A stretch of DNA of 64,000 nt from Gammaproteobacteria bacterium (GCA_029880855.1 JAOUNS010000004.1:124001-188000); one strand, 5' to 3'; shown: positions 53,537 through 63,535, numbered from the stretch's first letter. Numbers and translations: made by a program. The notes: generated by a model not told the origin, from the sequence alone.

Positions 53537-54165
53537 GATTTAGTCGCTCCTCGCATTCTAAGTTCGCAGTCAAACAGAAATTCAAATGCCTCAACATGCC
53601 GCAAGGCATCCTCCACGCTGTTGCCCCAGGTATAAAAGCCATGCCCCTTGATAAGATAGCCGTGGATATTCCCCTCGGCTTCTACATACTGATCAACGTT
53701 TTCCGCCAGCCTCACGATATCCTGATCATTATCGAAGATAGGCACCACTACACTGCAATCGTGGGTATTGATACCGGGAAATGCCTTGAGTATCTCATAG
53801 TCCTGCAGGACCAGATGCCCCTGATTAAGCCGGGACAGCAGGGTGGCGTTGACTGAATGGGGGTGCAGGATGGCCCGGGCCTCGGGAAAACGGCGGTAGA
53901 TCTGCACATGCAGGCCGGTCTCGGCGGAAGAACGGCGTCCGTCCAGTGTACCGCCCTGTGCATCGACCAGCATGATGTTTTCTTCCTGCAGACGGCCTTT
54001 ATGGCAACCGGAAACGGTAATCGCCAGGTGGCCGCTGCTCAGGCGGGCGGAGAAGTTACCGCTGGTGGCGGGTACCATGCCCAGCGCATAGAGGCTTTGG
54101 CCCGCCGCGATCAACTCAGCGGTGCGTAACTGTAATTCAGGTTGTATATTTTCCGGGATGTGCAT
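53533..54165 (-). CDS. mtnB: Methylthioribulose-1-phosphate dehydratase (MtnB)
   Basis: 210 residues, class II aldolase fold. GMVPATSGNFSARLSSGH near residue 32 is the MtnB phosphate-binding region, and HPHSVNATLLSR holds the zinc His pair. First of mtnB-mtnD-mtnC-ycgN-like. mtnA and mtnP/mtnN are not in the window. The 84-bp leader shows no recognised riboswitch. Confidence 0.95.
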   Translation of the reverse strand: MHIPENIQPELQLRTAELIAAGQSLYALGMVPATSGNFSARLSSGHLAITVSGCHKGRLQEENIMLVDAQGGTLDGRRSSAETGLHVQIYRRFPEARAILHPHSVNATLLSRLNQGHLVLQDYEILKAFPGINTHDCSVVVPIFDNDQDIVRLAENVDQYVEAEGNIHGYLIKGHGFYTWGNSVEDALRHVEAFEFLFDCELRMRGATKS

Positions 54166-54249
54166 AAGGGTACTCGGTCCGGCAGATTGCAGCAGGGCCT
54201 ATACTACCACAAGAATTCTGGAAGCAAATCCTCGTTCCTCTCCAATCTT

Positions 54250-55410
54250 TTAAAGTTTGGCAACCACCAGTGGCACCAGCATTTCCTGCCTGCTGCTCCC
54301 GCCGTGTACCCCGATTTGGACAAACGGAGTTTCGCCGGGCAAGCGGTCTTTGATCACATAGTTTTCCTTCATGTGCAGGACAAAATGCCCGATACGATGA
54401 ATCAATTCCGGATGGGGTTCACCCATGCCGTAATAATTCTCAGCCAGCATCTCAGCGGCAGACTTGAGATCCGCACAATACGCCAACTCACTTCGGACAT
54501 AATCGAGAAACTGCTGTTGTTTGTCCGGATGTACATAACAGTAGGCAGTGCGTGGTTCTCCACACAGGGGCAGAACCAGTGTCTCCTGCAACACGGGGTG
54601 ATCCTGCAAATGGATCACCCGCTCGGGAACCGTGTCAATAAAGCCGTGATCCGCCGTCACCAGCAACAGGGTGTCCGTCCCTTGTAATTCCAACACCAAC
54701 TGCTCAAACATCTCATCCAGATCAGCAAAATGATCCGCAACCCGCTGACTGTCATTGCCGAATTCATGTGAATAGCGATCAAAGTCCGGCCAATAGGCAT
54801 ACACATACTTCCTTTGATCATTCGCCTTGATAATACGGGTAATGCCGGTGCGACACTGGTCCAGCGAATCAAAGCCGGACAGGATTGCGCTGCCGGAATG
54901 TGTAATATTGTATTCAGAATGAATGATCCACTCCGGTGCAACCACATACGTGGGCTGCTCGAGTTGATCAAATATCGGTGTATGTCCATACAGTTTTGCC
55001 ACATTGATTTTTGTGCTGTCAAAGTTGTTACCCCCTGTTCGGGTCCGTAACGGTAACACCGCGGTGACACAGCCCAATTCCCGCAGCCAGGTAAACCAGC
55101 CGGTCAATGCGTGTTGCAAGGGTGCCTGTCCGGTCATAAACGTCGTGATAGCAGATGCTGTGGTAGAGGGAAATACCGAAGTCAGTGGTGAATGGCAATG
55201 CTGATGTAACAAGCTTCCCGCGCCCTGATTAAAAAGATAATCGTAACCAAGACCGTCTATCACAAACAGGATAACATTCCGGTATTGGGCAGTTACCGAT
55301 GCAGACAACGCCGCACATTCGGGATAGGGGTGGGGCTTGCCCGACAGTCCGGTATAGATTGAACTCATCAGGTTTACCAGGCTGTTACCGGTATAATCGG
55401 GAATCGGCAT
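54250..55410 (-). CDS. Alkaline-phosphatase-superfamily phosphodiesterase/pyrophosphatase
   Basis: 386 residues from the ATG at 55410; the frame runs 14 codons upstream. NVILFVIDGLGYDYL near the start holds the first metal Asp; FPSTTASAITTFMTG holds the catalytic Thr; TADHGFID is the Asp-His pair. These match nucleotide pyrophosphatase/phosphodiesterase-like enzymes. No clear signal peptide, so the location is uncertain. Substrate not inferable. Confidence 0.88.
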   Translation of the reverse strand: MPIPDYTGNSLVNLMSSIYTGLSGKPHPYPECAALSASVTAQYRNVILFVIDGLGYDYLFNQGAGSLLHQHCHSPLTSVFPSTTASAITTFMTGQAPLQHALTGWFTWLRELGCVTAVLPLRTRTGGNNFDSTKINVAKLYGHTPIFDQLEQPTYVVAPEWIIHSEYNITHSGSAILSGFDSLDQCRTGITRIIKANDQRKYVYAYWPDFDRYSHEFGNDSQRVADHFADLDEMFEQLVLELQGTDTLLLVTADHGFIDTVPERVIHLQDHPVLQETLVLPLCGEPRTAYCYVHPDKQQQFLDYVRSELAYCADLKSAAEMLAENYYGMGEPHPELIHRIGHFVLHMKENYVIKDRLPGETPFVQIGVHGGSSRQEMLVPLVVAKL

Positions 55411-55840
55411 GGTTGTTTTTACCTGTACATAAAAAAAGTTCCATGCATACAAAAGGTATACAATGTTGCAACTATACAGGATTATGATTAATCATGCCCA
55501 TGGCAATTTGGCAAAATTGACAGCGGTTCATTTGTTTACCATATTTTATCGGCCTGTTCCAAAACAACGACACGCCTCCGCATCGCAGCCAGGCTGATAC
55601 TAAATAACATTTGCAGGGATGGCGCCACACAATACGCCGGTAAAAACATTGCCGATAAACTCAGGATATGTAAGCTCTAATCATGTGCCAGACATACCAT
55701 ATGCCGGGACTTGTACGTGGGAAAAAAACTCCGGTCTATTTTCCGCGAGGGCGGTTGAGGGGGGAATGTTGTTATAATTATACTGCCAGGCACAGGTCTG
55801 ACAGCTGGAATGTCAATAGTTGACATCAGCAGTCATCAAT
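55411..55840. other. 430-bp non-coding stretch
   Basis: No gene seen. A palindrome TGTCAA-TAG-TTGACA lies at 55811-55825, close to the Hsp20 terminator. The promoter of the phosphodiesterase-like gene should be in the lower part. Confidence 0.45.
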
Positions 55841-55867
55841 AAAAAATGCCCGGTCAGGCCGGGCATT
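55841..55867 (-). terminator. Rho-independent terminator of hsp20 gene
   Basis: Stem AATGCCCGG / CCGGGCATT with a 5-nt loop, followed on the minus strand by a T run (AAAAAA on plus). Confidence 0.9.
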
Positions 55868-55901
55868 CGGAATTTGAACAAATGGCAATCCGATCGCCAA
55901 A

Positions 55902-56423
55902 TTATTTAATCTCAATTTTCTGGCTGTTCTTGACCAGTTTCGGAATCGTCAATTCCAGCATGCCATCCTTATAATCGGCACGGACCTTGTCCGTATCGAC
56001 TTCAGCCGGCAACATCATACTGCGCTGGAATGCACCATAGGCAATCTCGGAACGATAGTAATTGTCCTTTTCCTCTTTTTCTTCATGCCTGGTCTTGCCT
56101 TTAATCGTCACCGTGTTGCCAGTCAGGGTGACGTCCAGATCTTCCTTGTTAACACCGGGAATTTCCGCACGAATCAACATCTCGTTATCCCGGTCAATCA
56201 CATCCATCTTTGGCAATTTGCCTCCAAAAGGAGACTGCAGATGCCCCAGATCAGGCCACTCCCAATTTGCAGGCCTCATCCAGTTGCGATGTAAGAAGTT
56301 ATCAAAAAACCGATTCATCTCGTCGATCGGATGAAGTCCTTTGGAAGTCCCTTCTGTAGGCTGGGTTGCACCTTGCTCGATTGGAGTTACATTGCCTGCT
56401 TCACGTTTTTTCACAGTAACCAT
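55902..56423 (-). CDS. Hsp20/alpha-crystallin small heat-shock protein
   Basis: 173 residues from the ATG at 56423, behind GGAGGG. Non-conserved N-arm about 1-70, then an alpha-crystallin domain (KMDVIDRDNEMLIRAEIPGV through GMLELTIPK) and a C-terminal IEI motif used for assembly. A cytoplasmic holdase. An FNR-like box lies 77-90 nt upstream, and a terminator follows. No clear sigma-32 promoter was seen. Confidence 0.94.
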   Translation of the reverse strand: MVTVKKREAGNVTPIEQGATQPTEGTSKGLHPIDEMNRFFDNFLHRNWMRPANWEWPDLGHLQSPFGGKLPKMDVIDRDNEMLIRAEIPGVNKEDLDVTLTGNTVTIKGKTRHEEKEEKDNYYRSEIAYGAFQRSMMLPAEVDTDKVRADYKDGMLELTIPKLVKNSQKIEIK

Positions 56424-56499
56424 GGCTATGCCCTCCTTTGTTGACGTGCAGATACACCTCTGCACATTTATAACCTAGCAGACACAGCGCTGAAATACC

Positions 56500-56513
56500 T
56501 TGATCCCGATCAG
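56500..56513 (-). promoter_or_regulatory. FNR/ANR-like box upstream of hsp20
   Basis: TTGAT-CCCG-ATCAG on the plus strand, a 9 of 10 match to TTGAT-N4-ATCAA. About 30 nt downstream on the minus strand is an extended -10-like TGCTAGGTT, so the geometry suits a class II activator site (centre near -41). Confidence 0.6.
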
Positions 56514-56606
56514 AAAAAGCGGTTAACCGATATCCACCCCGTTCCTTCGAGGTGGATACCGCACACACTACACGGGAAAAAACAATATGACGCGTATTAA
56601 ACTGAT

Positions 56607-56960
56607 TTATGCCAGTGAGACGTGGCTTTTCACCTTGCCCTTGCGTTGGTTGATGTATTCTTCCAACTGCCTGCGCATGGCATTAAAGGCATCTCGCACG
56701 GCAACATAGATATCTTCATGAGCCCCATTTTGCCCGGGATGGCGGCTTACGACGATTTCAGATCCGGGAACAGTAACGTCGATCCTGACTTCGTAGGGCG
56801 AACCTTTGTGATGATGTTTGTGGGGTGCTTCGATAGTCACCCGACAGCCAATTATTTTATCGACAAACCGTTCCAGTTTGCCTGCACGTTCCCGCACCTT
56901 GGCGGCAACGGATTCGGATGGTTCAATGTTTCGGAAGGTGATCTGTAAGGGTAATTGCAT
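56607..56960 (-). CDS. HPF/RaiA-family ribosome hibernation factor
   Basis: 117 residues: FRNIEPSESVAAKVRERAGKLERF start, then IGCRVTIEAPHKHHHKG, DIYVAVRDAFNAMRRQLEEY. Short HPF type with a basic tail (KGKVKSHV). It would bind idle 30S subunits. Slightly unusual for a standalone gene, not next to rpoN or ptsN as in the standard locus. A near-perfect FNR-like box lies 57-70 nt upstream of the ATG. Confidence 0.9.
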   Translation of the reverse strand: MQLPLQITFRNIEPSESVAAKVRERAGKLERFVDKIIGCRVTIEAPHKHHHKGSPYEVRIDVTVPGSEIVVSRHPGQNGAHEDIYVAVRDAFNAMRRQLEEYINQRKGKVKSHVSLA

Positions 56961-57016
56961 ACTTTTATTCCTCTTCTTGTCACCTTTAAAACTATAGTGA
57001 CAATCAGAACGGACAA

Positions 57017-57030
57017 ATGATCTGGATCAA
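57017..57030 (-). promoter_or_regulatory. FNR/ANR-like box upstream of hpf-type gene
   Basis: Minus strand reads TTGAT-CCAG-ATCAT, 9 of 10 to the FNR consensus. TATAGT, a -10-like hexamer, starts 28 nt from the box centre, which would put the box near -41.5. The site overlaps the last codons of the NUDIX gene. Confidence 0.7.
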
Positions 57031-57536
57031 TTAACACAGGCAAAGAACAATCCGGCAATGGTTTTGGCATCGCTGATCTGGTTAGTTTTTACCCAATCCA
57101 GCGCCTGTTCCCGTTCAATCCAGTGCACCTCAATGGCTTCATCATCACCCAACCGTTGCTGCCCGAGCGATAAATCCGTGGCCTGGTACAAGTGGATAAT
57201 TTCCTGGAAAACGCCCGGCGACGAATAGATTGAACCCAGCTTTGTCCACTGCGCGGCGATCACCCCGGTTTCTTCCTCCAGTTCCCTTTGCGCCGTCAGG
57301 AGAGGATTTTCGTTTTGGTCGATTTTGCCGGCGGGGAGTTCCCATAACCAATCACCGGCCACATGGCGATATTGCCGTATCAGGCAGATTCTTTGTTGCC
57401 GATCCTGTGCAACGACTGCAGCGCCTCCCGGATGATGCACAACCTCCAGATCACAAATATGGCCATTGGGTAATTGTGTTGTTTCGATTCCGACTGAAAC
57501 AATCTTGCCCTGATATTTCAACGCATTTTTTCGCAT
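57027..57536 (-). CDS. NUDIX hydrolase, ADP-ribose-pyrophosphatase-like
   Basis: 169 residues; start at 57536, 4 nt after AGGAGG (an adjacent Met at 57539 is too close). The Nudix box is complete: GKIDQNENPLLTAQRELEEE then TGV. QYRHVAGDWLWELPAG upstream is typical of the ADP-ribose pyrophosphatase branch. Cytoplasmic house-cleaning enzyme. Upstream of the hpf-type gene on the same strand. Confidence 0.93.
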   Translation of the reverse strand: MRKNALKYQGKIVSVGIETTQLPNGHICDLEVVHHPGGAAVVAQDRQQRICLIRQYRHVAGDWLWELPAGKIDQNENPLLTAQRELEEETGVIAAQWTKLGSIYSSPGVFQEIIHLYQATDLSLGQQRLGDDEAIEVHWIEREQALDWVKTNQISDAKTIAGLFFACVN

Positions 57537-57814
57537 CATTCCTCCTCATACACCACAGCCGCCGTACTGAGCGTACACTTATGCAATAATATTGGATGAT
57601 TTTTTCCAATACCCATAATCCAATCCCGGCTTATACTGCTATATGTACCATGTATTCCGGCTGATTGCCGTTTCAGCGGGAAAATTCTGATCACCATACC
57701 CAAGTTATTTACGCTAGAATGCCACGCAGGGGAAATACTGTTCAAACCTGACTTACCCTCCAGACCGGAATAAAAAAAACTACAGTTGATAAGGATGTCT
57801 GACATATCAGACCG

Positions 57815-59248
57815 GTGCCTTCTCCAGGGCGAAGCAAACCGGCTTATGCTTTGTTTATAAATGGGGAGTTGTACTTGGTGCATGAGAAAAACAGGCAGAG
57901 CAGCCTTGTCAGTTGCAACGGTTCAAGCAAAGTCCTTCTGCTGCTTGGCGATTTAAAGAAAACACCGACCGGTAAAATTCTTTTTCGTCAGGTGGAAAGA
58001 ATCCTGGGTGATGCCGAATATACCCAGGATCGAATTACTCGCGCCTATGCTTCACTGGCATTGGTATTGATAGATACCTATCGACGGCATGTGCCGAAAG
58101 ATTCGTTACTCTATCTTGAATTGAAACTTATCCAGCAACGGCTGATGCCACCGGTATCCATCGCCGAGCTGGCATCGCTGCAAGCCTATATCAAAACGGC
58201 GACCAAACTGATAAATGAGCTGGGTCCACCGGATGAAGATATTCTGCACGAAGCATTGTCTCCACTGTTGGGAGACAGCATGCCGGACCACTCAGTCGAA
58301 CATATCAGGCCGGACCGTAAACACCAGGTCGCGATCAGAGACTGTGAGACCGACAATAGCCGGCCCGTCTGCATAGAATCATCGGACAACGACTTTCCAT
58401 ACCACAAACTGGATCAGCAAAGACAGGACATGCTGCAACTGCAGCATAAATTGAGCAGTACACTGGAACAAGCCGGTGATTCATATATCTCCTTCGGTTC
58501 AACACTCGAATCGACAATCCAAAAATTACGACTGTTGGATAACCCGGCGGATATAAATCGGGCCAGGGAGGATATGCTGCATGAAATGGAAACCCTGCTC
58601 GCCGGCCAGTCTTCCCTCGTCACAGTGCTGCATGATGCAAATCTGCTCTTGCAGGAACTGGGCAGCAACAGCCAGAGGTTGAACGATGAGCTGGATCAGG
58701 TTCGCGTCCTGAGTATGACTGATGACCTGACCCGTTTGCCAAACCGCCGCGCCTTCATCCGGCGGCTGGAAGACGAGATCAGCCGTTCGCAGCGTGAGCG
58801 GACACCATTGACGCTGGCCCTGCTGGATCTGGATCACTTCAAGGCCATCAATGACCGCCACGGTCACAACGTCGGTGATGAGATACTGCAATTATTCGCC
58901 CGGGATATTCTTTCCATCTTCAGACACTACGACATGGTCGCCCGATACGGCGGCGAGGAATTCGCCGTGCTGTTACCCAATACCTCACGCGAAGGTGCAT
59001 TACGTGCATTAACCAAGGTTAAACACAAGGCGGCCAATACCTGGTACCGTAACACGGTTGCCAACATATCCATGCCGAGTTTTTCAGCGGGTGTGGCAGT
59101 CCACCAACCCGGTGAATCGGCCAAGCAGTTTATTGAAAGAGCGGATACAGCGCTTTATCGCGCCAAACAGGGCGGACGAAACCGCGTTGAATTTGATCAC
59201 TCCCCGCAATTGCAGGAAACAGTATCGACACACGAATCACTGGTTTAA
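57815..59248 (+). CDS. Cytoplasmic diguanylate cyclase
   Basis: 477 residues from a GTG with no good ribosome-binding site; a TTG near 57873 behind GGGGAG is an alternative. No membrane helix. N-terminal 300 residues are mainly helical with coiled coil (LQLQHKLSSTLEQAGDSY), function unknown. GGDEF domain after about 310: GGEEF at 379-383, with RHYD five residues ahead as an inhibitory site. Should make c-di-GMP. Confidence 0.9.
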   Translation: MPSPGRSKPAYALFINGELYLVHEKNRQSSLVSCNGSSKVLLLLGDLKKTPTGKILFRQVERILGDAEYTQDRITRAYASLALVLIDTYRRHVPKDSLLYLELKLIQQRLMPPVSIAELASLQAYIKTATKLINELGPPDEDILHEALSPLLGDSMPDHSVEHIRPDRKHQVAIRDCETDNSRPVCIESSDNDFPYHKLDQQRQDMLQLQHKLSSTLEQAGDSYISFGSTLESTIQKLRLLDNPADINRAREDMLHEMETLLAGQSSLVTVLHDANLLLQELGSNSQRLNDELDQVRVLSMTDDLTRLPNRRAFIRRLEDEISRSQRERTPLTLALLDLDHFKAINDRHGHNVGDEILQLFARDILSIFRHYDMVARYGGEEFAVLLPNTSREGALRALTKVKHKAANTWYRNTVANISMPSFSAGVAVHQPGESAKQFIERADTALYRAKQGGRNRVEFDHSPQLQETVSTHESLV

Positions 59249-60243
59249 AAAGCCAGTTCAACACCGACTGTCAGGCCGTCTCGTGATGTACTGAAGTTCA
59301 GCAATTTGGCATTTGTTCCAATGCCGGATGGCGCATAGAAAGTGATCGTCTGATTTTTCACCCGGCGTTCCCAACGACGATAACCCGCCGTCAATTTCAA
59401 TTCATCACTAAAAGAATAAGTCAATCCCAGTTCCAAATCATAACCAAGCCCAATTCCGGTCATACGAATACTCGGATCCTGGGCCAGTGCCGTCAATCCC
59501 GTTGTCCGCAGATGATGGATATCTTCATTATTCAGCGTCATCAGCGGGTAAAATACCCCTTTAATCGTGAACCACAGCCGGGGAGCCACCTCCAGTCCGC
59601 CATCCAGCGAGATACCGGCCCCAAACCACATCACCCTGTTTGAAATGACGTCCACATCAGCGTAATTAAAGGTACCCACCGCCGGACACGAATCCCCCAG
59701 TCCATACGGCGGTGTGTAATCTGTACATTCAACCTGCAACAGTCCCCGGGCACGATAATGTTCGTGCCAAAAACTCGCCGTCAAACCAAGCTGAATACCA
59801 TCTGTCACTTCGATGCCGGGCTGAAAGTCACCGCGCAAATAAAACAGGTTATCGCCCGCAATGTCGCTGTATGTGCGTGAATAACGATGTGCATCCGTCC
59901 GGCCTGTCCCCTGGCTCATGGCACCACTGGCGCTGAAATAGTCATCATCAACCAAACGTCCCTGATTGATGCTGCCAAAACCCAAACTCAAACTCAGCCG
60001 GCTGTCCCTGCTTCCCTTTGCCGACAGGTTTATCTCGACAATCCGACTATCGACATGTTGATAATCCAGCTCCGAGGTCGGCACACCAAAATCGGAATCA
60101 AGGAACGAAGCATCATGCCGCCAGTTTGTGTGACCGGTTGTATTCCAGAAACTGACACGATAGTCCGCGAACTCCAACGCCTGTGCAGCACTGCAATAAA
60201 CCGCCAATAACAGCGTACAAGCAAATATTCCGTAATATTTCAT
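59245..60243 (-). CDS. Putative outer-membrane beta-barrel protein
   Basis: 332 residues from the ATG at 60243; signal peptide ends near residue 23 (YCSAAQA). Many alternating strand segments with aromatic girdles, and a C-terminal Phe ([10 protein letters not shown]), the usual outer-membrane barrel ending. A Cys pair (VECTDY, DSCPAVG) may form a disulfide. Function unknown. Its 3' end overlaps that of the diguanylate cyclase by 4 nt. Confidence 0.8.
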   Translation of the reverse strand: MKYYGIFACTLLLAVYCSAAQALEFADYRVSFWNTTGHTNWRHDASFLDSDFGVPTSELDYQHVDSRIVEINLSAKGSRDSRLSLSLGFGSINQGRLVDDDYFSASGAMSQGTGRTDAHRYSRTYSDIAGDNLFYLRGDFQPGIEVTDGIQLGLTASFWHEHYRARGLLQVECTDYTPPYGLGDSCPAVGTFNYADVDVISNRVMWFGAGISLDGGLEVAPRLWFTIKGVFYPLMTLNNEDIHHLRTTGLTALAQDPSIRMTGIGLGYDLELGLTYSFSDELKLTAGYRRWERRVKNQTITFYAPSGIGTNAKLLNFSTSRDGLTVGVELAF

Positions 60244-60357
60244 AACCGCACTCAAGAAAAGAGGCTCCCTTTTAAACGAAACAATTGTTGCATGGTTTAC
60301 CTGTCTGACCGAAATGAATATAGTATGCCCCTCCATCAACTACCCGGTGAGGTAATC

Positions 60358-60744
60358 ATGCGTATCCTGCATACCATGCTGCGTGTCGGTAATCTGGACA
60401 CATCCATTCAATTCTATACCGAAATCCTGGGAATGAAATTATTACGTCGCAAGGATTATCCCGAGGGTAAATTTACATTAGCCTTTCTTGGTTATGCTGC
60501 AGAGGCGGAATCCAGTGTCATCGAGCTTACCTACAATTGGGATACCGACAGCTATGATCTCGGCAATGGATTCGGTCATATCGCACTGGAGGTGGATGAC
60601 GTCTACCAGGCCACCGATGAAATTCGCAAACGCGGCGGCAAGATACTTCGTGATGCCGGTCCCATGAATGCCGGTACCACCATTATTGCCTTCGTCGCGG
60701 ACCCGGATGGCTATCAGATTGAATTGATCGGCAAGAAACACTGA
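60358..60744 (+). CDS. gloA: Lactoylglutathione lyase (glyoxalase I)
   Basis: 128 residues from the ATG at 60358 (GAGG upstream). Metal ligands His5 (ILHTML), Glu in VIELTYNW, His in GFGHIALEV and Glu in YQIELIGKK. Turns methylglyoxal-glutathione hemithioacetal into lactoylglutathione. Complete, normal length for the Ni-type GloA. Confidence 0.96.
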   Translation: MRILHTMLRVGNLDTSIQFYTEILGMKLLRRKDYPEGKFTLAFLGYAAEAESSVIELTYNWDTDSYDLGNGFGHIALEVDDVYQATDEIRKRGGKILRDAGPMNAGTTIIAFVADPDGYQIELIGKKH

Positions 60745-60757
60745 CGAATTTGTTCCG

Positions 60758-61108
60758 TCAGGTATATTCAGTATATTTTTTGGCGCTGCCCTGTACCTTC
60801 TCAACCGGGTATTTTTCCTCGTTGATGGCAATTTTCTCGGTGACCGTTGCCGGTAAATCTATTCCCAACCGCTGAGAAAGACGCAGGGTGTAAATAAAGA
60901 TATCCGCCAGTTCATACGCCACTTCCTGTAACTTGTCTGCCGGCAGGTTTTCGCTTTGCTGTTCGCTCAGCCACTGGAAATGCTCCACCAGTTCGGCCGC
61001 TTCAACGATCAGGGCCATGGCCAGATTCTTGGGGGCATGGAACTGTTCCCAGTCCCGCGCCCGCGCAAAGTCGAGCAAACGCTGTTGAAATTGTTCAATG
61101 TCACTCAT
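60758..61108 (-). CDS. MazG-like nucleotide pyrophosphohydrolase
   Basis: 116 residues. All-alpha NTP-PPase: NLAMALIVEAAELVEHFQW and EVAYELADIFIYTLRLSQ hold the ExxE and ExxD metal residues. The size is that of the dCTPase/RS21-C6-like branch. Removes non-standard nucleotides. Convergent with gloA; 14 nt separate them. Confidence 0.92.
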   Translation of the reverse strand: MSDIEQFQQRLLDFARARDWEQFHAPKNLAMALIVEAAELVEHFQWLSEQQSENLPADKLQEVAYELADIFIYTLRLSQRLGIDLPATVTEKIAINEEKYPVEKVQGSAKKYTEYT

Positions 61109-61163
61109 CATCGTGTCCGGTAACCGGTGGCGGACGGCAAGTATAACCGGAACGCTCCGCCAT

Positions 61164-61191
61164 AAAAAAACCCGGTATTACCGGGTTTTTT
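61164..61191. terminator. Bidirectional rho-independent terminator
   Basis: AAAAAACCCGGT-AT-T-ACCGGGTTTTTT. Lies after the DUF6763-like gene (minus strand) and upstream of the MazG-like gene. Confidence 0.92.
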
Positions 61192-61202
61192 CATTTTGAC
61201 TG

Positions 61203-61412
61203 TTAGTGCATGCCGATATGTGATGTTTCCTGGGCATGGCGATGCAGTTCAAGACAGGACCATGAGTCGATATCGACGATCTGTCGGCTGCCGTCCAGAA
61301 ATTCAATCACCACACTGGATGGCTGTGTGTCTGCATACATCAACATTTTGACCTTCAGTAGTTTACCGGTCTTGTTCATATACCAGTTCCCTACAATTGG
61401 ATCATGATTCAT
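61203..61412 (-). CDS. Small DUF6763-like protein
   Basis: 69 residues from the ATG at 61412 with AAGGA 7 nt ahead. MNHDPIVGNWYMNKTGKLLKVK then VIEFLDGSRQIVDIDSW is a pattern of small gammaproteobacterial proteins I associate with DUF6763. Function unknown. His-rich C-terminus (HRHAQETSHIGMH). Confidence 0.75.
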   Translation of the reverse strand: MNHDPIVGNWYMNKTGKLLKVKMLMYADTQPSSVVIEFLDGSRQIVDIDSWSCLELHRHAQETSHIGMH

Positions 61413-61564
61413 AAACATTTCCTTAGCCTCCAAACTGTATATTTATTCCGTTAAGTCTTTCCTCACCCGCGGGGGTCATTCTATCAGAGATCACCCCATT
61501 TCAAACACTATTTTTATGGAATTATTCTTCATAATCCCAATTCATAGCAAAAAGGTTGGATATT

Positions 61565-63244
61565 CTATTCGTCGGTCACACACCCTTCAGAGGCATTTTT
61601 CACATTTTTTATGTATTTGTACAGCGTGCCGCGTTGGGCTTTGTACGGTGGCATTTGCCAGGCTGCGCGACGCTGCGCAAAGTCGGCATCCGACACATCC
61701 ACTGACAGATTCTTTGTTTCTGCATCAATGGTGATGATGTCACCATCCTGGATCAGGGCCAGCGGTCCACCTTCCTGGGCCTCCGGCACGACGTGTCCGA
61801 TGATAAAACCGTGGGAGCCGCCGGAGAAGCGACCGTCGGTGATCAACGCCACGTCCTTGCCCAGCCCGGCCCCCATGATCGCGGAGGTCGGTGTCAGCAT
61901 CTCCGGCATACCGGGTCCGCCTTTCGGGCCTTCATAGCGGATCACCACCACATCACCTTTCCCGATCTTCTTTTGTTCCAGGGCTTCCAGCATCTCTTCT
62001 TCACTGTCATAGACCTTGGCCGGCCCCTTGAACTTCAACCCTTCCTTGCCGGTAATCTTTGCCACTGAGCCACCGGGCGCCAGATTGCCTTTCAGTATCT
62101 GAATGTGGCCGGTCGGCTTGATGGGTTTATCCAGCGGCAAAAACACCTCTTGTCCCGCCTTCAGGCCGGGGATATCTGCAAGGTTTTCGGCAATAGTTTT
62201 ACCGGTCACCGTCAGACAATCTCCGTGCAGGAAACCTTCTTCCAGCAGATACTTCATGACAGCCGGAATGCCGCCCACGTTGTGCAGATCTTCCATGACA
62301 TATTTACCGCTGGGTTTGAGATCGGCCAGGAAGGGCACCCGATCACTGACCGCCTGAAAATCATCAATGGTCAGGGGAACGTCCACCGCCCGGGCCATTG
62401 CCAACAGGTGCAAAACCGCATTGGTGGAACCGCCGGTGGCCATGATGATCACCATGGCATTTTCAAAGGCCTCACGGGTCATGATATCCCGCGGCTTGAT
62501 ATCCTGTTCAAGCAGGTGTCGAATGGCCTTGCCGGCAAACAGACACTCTTCCAGCTTGCCCTTGTCGGTAGCCGGGGTGGAAGAGCTGTAGGGCAGACTC
62601 ATGCCCATGGCCTCAACGGCGGAGGCCATGGTATTGGCGGTATACATACCACCACAGGCGCCGGCGCCGGGAATGGAATTCAGGACTATCGCCCGACGTT
62701 CGGCCTCATCGATCTTGCCGGCAATATATTCACCATAACTCTGGAAGGCCGACACCACATCCAGCGTTTTATTCTTCCAGTGACCGGGTTTGATGGTGCC
62801 GCCATAGATCATCAGGGCGGGTCGATTCAGACGCCCCATGGCGATCATCACGCCGGGCATGTTTTTGTCACAGCCGGGGATTGTGATCAAACCGTCATAC
62901 CATTGCCCCCCCATCACGGTCTCCACCGAATCGGCGATCAGGTCGCGTGACTGCAGGGAATAACTCATACCACGGGTCCCCATGGAGATCCCGTCCGATA
63001 CACCGATGGTATTAAAACGCATGCCGACCAGATCCGCCGCCATCACCCCTTCCTTGACCTTGGCCGCCAGATCATTCAGGTGCATGTTGCAGGTGTTGCC
63101 TTCCCACCAAACACTGGCGATGCCGACTTCCGCTTTTTCCAGGTCCTTTTCTGTCAAACCGGTGCCAATCAGCATGGCCTGGGAAGCGCCCTGGGATTTG
63201 GGCTGGGTGATACGGGAACTGATCTTATTTAAATTGTCGGCCAT
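61565..63244 (-). CDS. ilvD: Dihydroxy-acid dehydratase
   Basis: 559 residues, complete. Iron-sulfur Cys in [20 protein letters not shown] and [12 protein letters not shown], and the active-site Ser region near the C-terminus ([16 protein letters not shown]). Third step of branched-chain amino-acid synthesis. No ilv neighbours and no attenuator-like leader seen upstream. Confidence 0.97.
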   Translation of the reverse strand: MADNLNKISSRITQPKSQGASQAMLIGTGLTEKDLEKAEVGIASVWWEGNTCNMHLNDLAAKVKEGVMAADLVGMRFNTIGVSDGISMGTRGMSYSLQSRDLIADSVETVMGGQWYDGLITIPGCDKNMPGVMIAMGRLNRPALMIYGGTIKPGHWKNKTLDVVSAFQSYGEYIAGKIDEAERRAIVLNSIPGAGACGGMYTANTMASAVEAMGMSLPYSSSTPATDKGKLEECLFAGKAIRHLLEQDIKPRDIMTREAFENAMVIIMATGGSTNAVLHLLAMARAVDVPLTIDDFQAVSDRVPFLADLKPSGKYVMEDLHNVGGIPAVMKYLLEEGFLHGDCLTVTGKTIAENLADIPGLKAGQEVFLPLDKPIKPTGHIQILKGNLAPGGSVAKITGKEGLKFKGPAKVYDSEEEMLEALEQKKIGKGDVVVIRYEGPKGGPGMPEMLTPTSAIMGAGLGKDVALITDGRFSGGSHGFIIGHVVPEAQEGGPLALIQDGDIITIDAETKNLSVDVSDADFAQRRAAWQMPPYKAQRGTLYKYIKNVKNASEGCVTDE

Positions 63245-63421
63245 CGCTGTTTAACTCCATCGCATTTCGGTAATACGCTGCATTATTTCAAACTTGTCAA
63301 ATTCTCTACAGACCGTTAATGTCCATAACTATGATACGGGCACCGGTCTGACCAAGCGCGCAGTATAAATCATCTTGACCCGATGCCGCCAAAATCCGTG
63401 GCGTATTTCACAAACGTATCG

Positions 63422-63480
63422 GTCAAGTTGATACACAATGGGCCGATACAACTTGACACAACCGGTCGGAATCGTATTTG
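63422..63480 (+). promoter_or_regulatory. Inverted repeat and possible promoter upstream of slt
   Basis: GTCAAGTTG (63422-63430) and CAACTTGAC (63449-63457) are perfect 9-bp arms 18 nt apart. The right arm overlaps TTGACA (63453-63458), a -35 match, with a TATTTG -10-like element 16 nt on. A repressor could bind here. Confidence 0.5.
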
Positions 63481-63535
63481 CCGTTAACAAAAACAACCAG
63501 TTAGACTCACATACTCACACTGTCCAGGGGGCTGT

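Noticed and set aside
54166-54249. SAM riboswitch before mtnB
   Set aside because: The 84-bp leader is too short and shows none of the paired elements expected.
62105-62950. 281-codon plus-strand frame opposite ilvD
   Set aside because: Antisense shadow of an intact, strongly conserved IlvD; high Gly/His content is typical of a reverse frame.
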